DNA of 61,033 nt. Origin: Rubrivivax sp. GTDB taxonomy: Bacteria > Pseudomonadota > Gammaproteobacteria > Burkholderiales > Burkholderiaceae_C. Positions 55,450-61,033 of this stretch are shown here, piece by piece. The stretch spans positions 1 through 61,033 of the forward strand of contig JAHBZS010000027.1 of assembly GCA_019635285.1 (NCBI GenBank), read 5' to 3'. Numbering within the stretch: the stretch's first letter is position 1; every line of letters begins with the position of its first letter. Both the position numbers and the translations under genes were made by a program. The notes beneath the pieces are model-generated. The model saw only the letters and a list, made by a program, of their open reading frames with translations. It was not told the DNA's origin and searched no databases.

Positions 55450-56283
55450 TCAGAACTCGCGCACGCGCACGAAGCTGGCGAAGCGCGGCACGCCACCTGC
55501 CGTGAGGCCGCGGTACGAGAACGTCACCCAGCTGCCCGCCGGCGGCGGCGTATCGCGCTGCGCATCGCTGAAGCCGGTGCCGAGCTGGAATTCCACACCG
55601 TCCTCGCTGCGCACGCGCAGCGCGCCCAGGCGGCCCGAATGCTTGCCGCGGCCCTCGAGGTGACCGAGCACCACCGCCTCGGCGTCCTGCTGCGGCTTCA
55701 GCTTGAGCAGCGCCACGCTGCGGCCGGTGTGGTACGGCGCATCGGCGCGATGCAGCATCAGGCCTTCGCCGCCGGCACGCAGCACCTCGTCGAGCCGGCG
55801 CTGCAGCGCCGCCGGCGAGTCCTGCGTTGACTGCTCCACCGCCACCAGCTGCGGCCACCCGGCCTGCTGAACCAGCCGCTGCAAGCGCTGCGCGCGGGCC
55901 GCGAACGGGCCTTCGGCGCCAGGCAGCTCGAAGACCATGTAGCGCAAACCCTGCCACGCCGCGTCGTCGGGCTGCTGGCGGCGCACGATGCCCGACAGCG
56001 CCTCGAAGCGCCCGCGGCCCAGCCACAGTTCGCCGTCGAGCGGCTGTGTCGGCAGACGACCGGTAAACCAGGGCGGCGCAGCAATGACCGTGCCGCTACG
56101 AAAGCGCAGCACGCGGCCGTCCCAGACGGCGCGCACGCCGTCGTACTTTTCGCTGACCAGCCAGCCGCGCGGATCGATGCCTTGCGGCGCTTTGCCCGCC
56201 AGCAGCAGCGGCAGCTTGGCATGCGCCCAGGCCGGCAGCGAGGCCAGGCAGGCGACAACGGAACGACGGGTGAGATGCGACAT
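55450..56283 (-). CDS. exported ATP-dependent DNA ligase (LigE-type)
   Basis: 277 aa. The N-terminus has a twin-Arg/hydrophobic signal (TRRSVVACLASLPAWAHA). The minimal ligase core follows: motif I SEKYDGVRAVWDG with nucleophile K46, motif III LDGELWLG, motif IV GEGLMLH, motif V LLKLKP, and a C-terminal OB domain. LigE-type ligases act in the periplasm, possibly on incoming DNA during transformation. The palindromic repeat lies just downstream. Confidence 0.9.
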   Translation of the reverse strand: MSHLTRRSVVACLASLPAWAHAKLPLLLAGKAPQGIDPRGWLVSEKYDGVRAVWDGRVLRFRSGTVIAAPPWFTGRLPTQPLDGELWLGRGRFEALSGIVRRQQPDDAAWQGLRYMVFELPGAEGPFAARAQRLQRLVQQAGWPQLVAVEQSTQDSPAALQRRLDEVLRAGGEGLMLHRADAPYHTGRSVALLKLKPQQDAEAVVLGHLEGRGKHSGRLGALRVRSEDGVEFQLGTGFSDAQRDTPPPAGSWVTFSYRGLTAGGVPRFASFVRVREF

Positions 56284-56382
56284 GGCAGGCCTCGCGAAAA
56301 CGAGGCCCGAGTCTGCGTAACCCGCACCGGCCCGCCCATCCCTCCGGCGGCGGAAGCCGGCACCCCCTCGCGGGGGATGCGG

Positions 56383-58278
56383 CTACTTGGCCGCGACCAG
56401 CGCCTTGACCTGCTGCAGCGCGCTCGGATCCTCGATCGTCGTCAGGTCGCCCGGGTCGCGCCCTTCGGCCACCGCCTGCAGCGCGCGGCGCAGCAGCTTG
56501 CCGGAGCGCGTCTTCGGCAGCGCCGTCACGAACAGCACGCGCGACGGCCGCGCCACCGCGCCGAGCTGGCCGTCGACCACCTTCATGATTTCGCCCTCGA
56601 GCTTGAGCCGGGCGGCCGGGTCGTCGAGCCCGCTGGCGTCCTTGGGGATGGCGAAGGCCATCGCCACCTGGCCCTTCAGGTTGTCGGCCACGCCCACCAC
56701 CGCCACCTCGGCGACGTTGGGGTGGCTGGAGATGCTCTCCTCGATCTCGCGCGTGCCCAGGCGGTGGCCGGCGACGTTGATGACGTCGTCGGTGCGGCCG
56801 AGGATGAAGTAGTAGCCATCCTGGTCGCGGATGCCCCAGTCGAAGGTGCTGTACAGCCAGCGGCCGTTGGCTTGCGTCCAGTAGGTCTTGACGAAGCGCG
56901 CGTCGTCCTGCCACACGGTCTGCATGCAGCCGGGCGGCAGCGGCCCCTCGATCATGACCACGCCCTTCTCGTCGGCGCCCTTCATTTCCTCGCCGGTGGA
57001 TTCGTTGACCAGCTTGACGTCGTAGCCATAGACCGCCTTGCCCGGCGAGCCGAACTTGCTGGGCGCCGGCTCGATGCCGTTGCAGATGGTCAGGATCGGC
57101 CAGCCGGTCTCGGTCTGCCAGTAGTTGTCGATGATCGGGCGCCCCAGCGCGTCGGCGATCCACTTGGCCGTGGGCTCGTCCAGCGGCTCGCCGGCCAGGA
57201 ACAGCGCGCGCAAGCTGGACAGGTCGTACTTCTTCAGGTAAGCCGGGTCCTGCTTCTTGAGCACGCGCACCGCGGTGGGCGCGCTGAACATCGAGGTCAC
57301 CTTGTATTTCTCGACCAGGCTCCACCAGATGCCGCCATCCGGCCGCGTCGGCAGGCCCTCGTACATGATCGTCGCCATGCCGGCGATCAGCGGGCCGTAG
57401 ATGATGTAGCTGTGGCCCACCACCCAGCCGATGTCGCTGGTGGAGAAGTAGGTCTCGCCCGGCTTGCCCAGGAAGATGTGCTTCATGCTGGCGGCCAGCG
57501 CCACCGCATAGCCGCCGGTATCGCGCTGCACGCCCTTCGGCGTGCCGGTGGTGCCGCTGGTGTAGAGGGTGTAGCTCGGGTGCGTGGCCTCGACCCAGGT
57601 GCACGGCACCTGGGTATCCATGTGCTTGGCGCGCAGCGCGGCGTAGTCCTCGTCGCGGCCGGCCACCGGCGTGTACGGCGCCAGGCCGCGGTTGACCATC
57701 AGCACCTTGGCCGGCTTGTGCGTGGCCAGCTGGATGGCCTCGTCGAGCAGGCCCTTGTAGGGCACGCTCTTGCCGCTGCGGCTGCCCGCGTCGGCACTGA
57801 CGATGACCTTGGGCGTGGCATTGTCGATGCGGCTGGCCAGGCTGTGGCTGGCGAAGCCGCCGAACACCACGGAATGGATGGCACCGATGCGTGCGCAGGC
57901 CAGCATGGCGAAGCAGGCCTCGGCGATCATCGGCATGTAGATCAGCACGCGGTCGCCTTTGCCGACGCCCAGCTCCAGCAACATCGCCGCCATGCGCTGC
58001 ACCTCGGCGTGCAGTTCGCGGAAGCTGTAGACGACTTCTTTGTCGACCTCGGTGGACACCCAGATCAGCGCCTTGGCATCGGCCTGGGTCTTCAGGTGCC
58101 GGTCGACCGCGTTGTGGCACAGGTTGGTCTGGCCGCCGACGAACCAGTCGACAAGGGGCGGACGGCTGTAGTCACGCACTTGCTCGAAGGGTTTTTGCCA
58201 GTCGATCAGCTTGGCCTGCTCGGCCCAGAACGCTTCGGGCTCTTCGATGGAGCGGCGGTGAAATGCCTGGAAGTCCAT
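56383..58278 (-). CDS. prpE: propionate-CoA ligase (acetyl-CoA synthetase family)
   Basis: 631 aa from 58278, after AAGGAGAC. It is an acyl-adenylate-forming enzyme. The AMP motif is YTSGTTGTPKGVQRDTGGY, the A5-type motif is YWQTETGWP, and the C-terminal Lys is in LPKTRSGKLLRR, the usual acetylation target. The tail FQAFHRRSIEEPEAFWAEQA and the PKGVQRDTGGYAVAL stretch are more PrpE-like than Acs-like. It activates propionate, and perhaps acetate, for the methylcitrate cycle. Confidence 0.93.
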   Translation of the reverse strand: MDFQAFHRRSIEEPEAFWAEQAKLIDWQKPFEQVRDYSRPPLVDWFVGGQTNLCHNAVDRHLKTQADAKALIWVSTEVDKEVVYSFRELHAEVQRMAAMLLELGVGKGDRVLIYMPMIAEACFAMLACARIGAIHSVVFGGFASHSLASRIDNATPKVIVSADAGSRSGKSVPYKGLLDEAIQLATHKPAKVLMVNRGLAPYTPVAGRDEDYAALRAKHMDTQVPCTWVEATHPSYTLYTSGTTGTPKGVQRDTGGYAVALAASMKHIFLGKPGETYFSTSDIGWVVGHSYIIYGPLIAGMATIMYEGLPTRPDGGIWWSLVEKYKVTSMFSAPTAVRVLKKQDPAYLKKYDLSSLRALFLAGEPLDEPTAKWIADALGRPIIDNYWQTETGWPILTICNGIEPAPSKFGSPGKAVYGYDVKLVNESTGEEMKGADEKGVVMIEGPLPPGCMQTVWQDDARFVKTYWTQANGRWLYSTFDWGIRDQDGYYFILGRTDDVINVAGHRLGTREIEESISSHPNVAEVAVVGVADNLKGQVAMAFAIPKDASGLDDPAARLKLEGEIMKVVDGQLGAVARPSRVLFVTALPKTRSGKLLRRALQAVAEGRDPGDLTTIEDPSALQQVKALVAAK

Positions 58279-58372
58279 ACGTGTCTCCTTGATGCTCAGG
58301 GCTATTTTCGTGCCGGCGCTTGCAACACCCTGACGCAGTGGCAGGCGCAGACGCAGGCGGCACAATAGCGCC

Positions 58373-59479
58373 ATGGGCGAGCACATCATTCCGTTGCACG
58401 ACCTGCGGCGCGCACCCTCGCGGCCCGCGGGCCCCGTGCCCGCGTGGGACGGGCGTCCGCCGGTCGATCGCCTGGGCCGCCCGCTGCGCGACCTGCGCAT
58501 CTCGGTCACCGACCGCTGCAACTTCCGCTGCAGCTACTGCATGCCCAAGGAAGTCTTCGACAAGCGCTACAACTTCCTGCCGCACAGCGCGCTGCTCAGC
58601 TTCGAGGAAATCACGCGCATCGCCCGGCTGTTCGTCGCCCAGGGCGTGCGCAAGCTGCGCCTCACCGGCGGCGAGCCGCTGCTGCGCAAGAACATCGAGA
58701 CGTTGATCGGCATGCTCGCCGAGCTGCGCACGCCGGACGGCCAGCCGCTGGACATCACCCTCACGACCAACGGCTCGGTGCTGGCGCGCAAGGCCCGCGC
58801 GCTGAAGGACGCGGGGCTGCAGCGCGTGACGGTCAGCCTGGACGCGCTCGACGATGCCGTGTTCAAGCGCATGAACGACGTGGACTTTCCGGTGGCCGAG
58901 GTGCTGCGCGGCATCGAGGCCGCGCAGGCCGTGGGCCTGGCGCCGATCAAGGTCAACATGGTGGTCAAGCGCGGCACCAACGACCAGGAAATACTGCCGA
59001 TGGCGGAGCACTTCCGCCACAGCGGCATCGTGCTGCGCTTCATCGAGTACATGGACGTCGGCGCCACCAACGGCTGGCGCATGGACGAGGTGCTGCCTTC
59101 GGCGCAACTGCTCGAGCGCCTGCAGCAGGTCCACGCCCTGCGCCCGCTCGAAGCGGCCAGCCCCGGCGAAACCGCCGAACGCTGGGCCTATGCCGACGGC
59201 AGCGGCGAGATCGGCCTGATCTCCAGCGTCACGCAGGCCTTCTGCGGCGACTGCAACCGCGCCCGCCTGTCCACCGAGGGCCGGCTGTTCCTGTGCCTGT
59301 TCGCCAGCGCCGGCCACGACCTGCGGGCGCTGCTGCGCGACGGTGCCGACGACGCGCACATCAGCAGCACCATCGCTGCCATCTGGCAGCAGCGTGCCGA
59401 CCGCTATTCCGAACTGCGCGGCGTGGGCGGAGCGGTGCCCGGTGCACGCCGCGTCGAGATGCACTACATCGGCGGTTGA
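58373..59479 (+). CDS. moaA: GTP 3',8-cyclase MoaA
   Basis: 368 aa radical SAM enzyme for the first step of molybdenum cofactor synthesis. The SAM cluster motif is C49-NFR-C53-SY-C56, with GGEPL at about 103. The C-terminal second cluster [20 protein letters not shown] is intact. It ends GG, as needed for activity in this family. It lies 7 bp before a second moeA gene and is divergent from prpE. Confidence 0.96.
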   Translation: MGEHIIPLHDLRRAPSRPAGPVPAWDGRPPVDRLGRPLRDLRISVTDRCNFRCSYCMPKEVFDKRYNFLPHSALLSFEEITRIARLFVAQGVRKLRLTGGEPLLRKNIETLIGMLAELRTPDGQPLDITLTTNGSVLARKARALKDAGLQRVTVSLDALDDAVFKRMNDVDFPVAEVLRGIEAAQAVGLAPIKVNMVVKRGTNDQEILPMAEHFRHSGIVLRFIEYMDVGATNGWRMDEVLPSAQLLERLQQVHALRPLEAASPGETAERWAYADGSGEIGLISSVTQAFCGDCNRARLSTEGRLFLCLFASAGHDLRALLRDGADDAHISSTIAAIWQQRADRYSELRGVGGAVPGARRVEMHYIGG

Positions 59480-59486
59480 CTTCGAG

Positions 59487-60785
59487 ATGACCGACCGCGC
59501 CGCGCTGCCGCCTTCGCTGCAGGAGATCGCCTCCTGCGTGTCCGGCTACGACCCGCAGGCGCTGCCGGTGGCGCAGGCACAGGACTTCATCGCCCGGCTG
59601 GTGCAGCCGATACAGGCCATCGAGTTCCGGCCGGTGCGCGATGCGCTGGGACGCGTGCTGGCACGCGACATCGTCTCGGCCATCGACGTGCCGGCGCACG
59701 ACAACTCGGCGATGGACGGTTTTGCGCTGCGCGGCGCCGAGCTGCGCAGCGACGCGACGACGCGGCTGCGCATCGTCGGCAGCGGCCTGGCCGGGCAGAA
59801 CTTCCGCGGCGAGGTGCCGGCACAGGCCTGCGTACGCATCACCACCGGCGCGGTGATGCCGGCTGGGCTGGACACGGTGGTGCCGCAGGAATTCACGCAA
59901 CTGGACGGCGAGCACGTGTTGGTGCCCGCGGGGCTGCTGCTGCCTGGCGACAACCGGCGCCTGGCCGGCGAGGACCTGGCGCGTGGCGAGGCGGCGCTGT
60001 CCGCCGGCCGGCTGTTGCGGCCCGCCGACCTCGGGCTGCTGGCCTCGCTGGGCCTCGCCGAGGTGCCGGTGCGCCGCCGCCTGCGTGTGGCTTTCTTCTC
60101 CACCGGCGACGAACTGCGCTCCATCGGCGAGCCGCTGGACGCCGGCTGCGTCTACGACAGCAACCGCTACACGGTGTGGGGCATGCTGCAGCGGCTGGGC
60201 GTCGACGCCATCGACCTGGGCGTGGTGCGCGACGACCCGGCGGCGCTGCGCGAGGCCTTCACGCAGGCGGCCGCCTGTGCCGACGCGGTGATCACCTCGG
60301 GCGGCGTCAGCGTCGGCGAGGCCGACCACACCAAGCGCGTCATGGCCGAACTGGGCGACGTGCTGTTCTGGCGCATCGCCATGCGGCCGGGGCGGCCGAT
60401 GGCCATCGGCCGCATCGGCCAGGCGCCGCACCAGGCCATCCTGTTCGGCCTGCCCGGCAATCCGGTGGCGGTGATGGTGACCTTCTATGCCTTCGTGCGC
60501 GAGGCGCTGCTGCGCATGGCTGGCGCGGCGCCCCAGCCACCGCTGCTGCTGCGCGCCGCCAGCACCACCGCGCTGCGCAAGAAGCCCGGCCGCACCGAAT
60601 TCCAGCGCGGCATCGTCAGCCGCGCCGCCGACGGCCGCTGGCAGGTGGCGGTCACCGGCGCGCAAGGCAGCGGCATCCTGCGCAGCATGAGCCAGGCCAA
60701 CGGCATGGTGCTGCTGCACCACGAGCAGGGCAACGTCGCCGCCGGCGACGAAGTGGACGTGCTGCCCTTCGACGGCTTGATCTGA
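59487..60785 (+). CDS. moeA: molybdopterin molybdenumtransferase MoeA, paralogue 2
   Basis: 432 aa from 59487. Motifs: AIDVPAHDNSAMDGFALR, ITTGAVMPAGLDTVV, RLAGEDL, STGDELR, YDSNRYTV, TSGGVSVGEADHTKR and GLPGNPVAVMVTF. It diverges clearly from paralogue 1 and has an N-terminal extension (SLQEIASCVSGYDPQALP). It is co-transcribed with moaA. Two MoeA proteins may divide cofactor types or metals, or one may be a spare. Confidence 0.94.
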   Translation: MTDRAALPPSLQEIASCVSGYDPQALPVAQAQDFIARLVQPIQAIEFRPVRDALGRVLARDIVSAIDVPAHDNSAMDGFALRGAELRSDATTRLRIVGSGLAGQNFRGEVPAQACVRITTGAVMPAGLDTVVPQEFTQLDGEHVLVPAGLLLPGDNRRLAGEDLARGEAALSAGRLLRPADLGLLASLGLAEVPVRRRLRVAFFSTGDELRSIGEPLDAGCVYDSNRYTVWGMLQRLGVDAIDLGVVRDDPAALREAFTQAAACADAVITSGGVSVGEADHTKRVMAELGDVLFWRIAMRPGRPMAIGRIGQAPHQAILFGLPGNPVAVMVTFYAFVREALLRMAGAAPQPPLLLRAASTTALRKKPGRTEFQRGIVSRAADGRWQVAVTGAQGSGILRSMSQANGMVLLHHEQGNVAAGDEVDVLPFDGLI

Positions 60786-60793
60786 CAGCGCTT

Positions 60794-60833
60794 TGCGATC
60801 AAACGCATAGCAAGCTGGCGGCTGGAATCGGCG
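60794..60833 (+). repeat. possible fragment of the palindromic repeat's outer flank
   Basis: GCGATCAAACGCATAG, then AATCGGCGC some 15 nt later, resembles the reverse complement of the sequence just outside copy 2 (around 55375-55415: GCGATTGAACGCATAG, then AATCGGCGC). It suggests a third, partial or decayed copy. The rest of the 248-bp tail to the window end shows no gene that I can support. Confidence 0.35.
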
Positions 60834-60916
60834 CATAGCGGTCGCTCGTTGACTTCGTGCGTGCCAGCCGTGGCGCGAGGCCGCGGGCGGATCGCCGTCA
60901 GGGCTTCGATGCGACG

Positions 60917-60935
60917 CCCCGCCCGGTGGGCGGGG
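60917..60935. terminator. GC hairpin after moeA paralogue 2
   Basis: CCCCGCCC-GGT-GGGCGGGG is a perfect 8-bp stem with a 3-nt loop, 130 bp after the moeA stop. No T-run follows, so it may be a rho-dependent or bidirectional end, or simply an unrelated palindrome. Confidence 0.35.
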
Positions 60936-61033
60936 TCCCCTGCGATGCTCGCGCCCATGGCCTCGTCGCCAACTCACTGCGCGAACTGCGTTCGCTCCGT
61001 TCAGACAGTCGCGACGAAGTCAGAGGTGGAGGC

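Overview
The window looks like chromosomal DNA of a very GC-rich betaproteobacterium of the order Burkholderiales, of the Rubrivivax/Leptothrix/Ideonella/Comamonadaceae type. The grounds are the base composition, a Bug-type tripartite tricarboxylate transporter, the gene order aminotransferase-hom-thrC, a PEP-CTERM protein, a propionate-CoA ligase and the overall protein style. No rRNA, tRNA, CRISPR array or insertion sequence was recognised.

Layout. 0-2.4 kb: peroxide defence (ahpC, ahpF). 2.5-26.9 kb: a large catabolic and transport island. It holds a thiamine-diphosphate enzyme, two paralogous TetR regulators, a TctCBA transporter, an ABC system with two permeases, two solute receptors and only one ATPase, an enolase-superfamily enzyme, a DapA-like lyase, two paralogous epimerase/dehydratase-like proteins, a stand-alone MetE-type zinc methyltransferase, a phytanoyl-CoA-dioxygenase-like hydroxylase, a Gfo/Idh/MocA dehydrogenase, a DUF993 protein and two sugar phosphate isomerase/epimerase-like proteins. 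Two toxin-antitoxin pairs are embedded in it. 26.9-31.9 kb: exported amidohydrolase, LysR, MFS carrier, AraC. 31.9-35.6 kb: NAD synthesis (nadA, nadC, nadB). 35.7-43.8 kb: a roadblock-like hypothetical, a PEP-CTERM protein, clpB, and a trio of CHASE2-like sensor, small exported protein and M48 protease. 43.8-52.2 kb: a long leftward run of aminotransferase, hom, thrC, moeA, moaD, moaE, crcB, flavin reductase and acyl-CoA-dehydrogenase-like flavoprotein. 52.2-61 kb: Mth938-like gene, bcp, PIN-PhoH ATPase, an exported ATP-dependent DNA ligase, prpE, moaA and a second moeA.

How the island may work. Two families of 16-bp inverted repeats (6 + 4 + 6) tie its scattered operons together. Five copies close to TTCACC-N4-GGTGAA lie in front of the first TetR gene, tctC, the second receptor gene, the MetE-like operon and the hydroxylase operon. 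Two perfect copies of CTAAGT-N4-ACTTAG lie in front of the ABC operon that ends in the second TetR gene, and in front of the first epimerase gene. In those last two promoters a GGGAAAACCC element sits exactly 26 nt before the -10 box, where no -35 box is visible. I infer two related but separately controlled branches of one uncharacterised pathway. The substrate is unknown; an oxidised or O-methylated polyol or cyclitol is only a guess.

A second novelty is a roughly 435-bp, almost fully palindromic repeat present twice in opposite orientation (20.2-20.6 and 55.0-55.4 kb). Each copy carries two 103-bp hairpins with a strictly kept loop and with stems that differ between hairpins yet stay paired.
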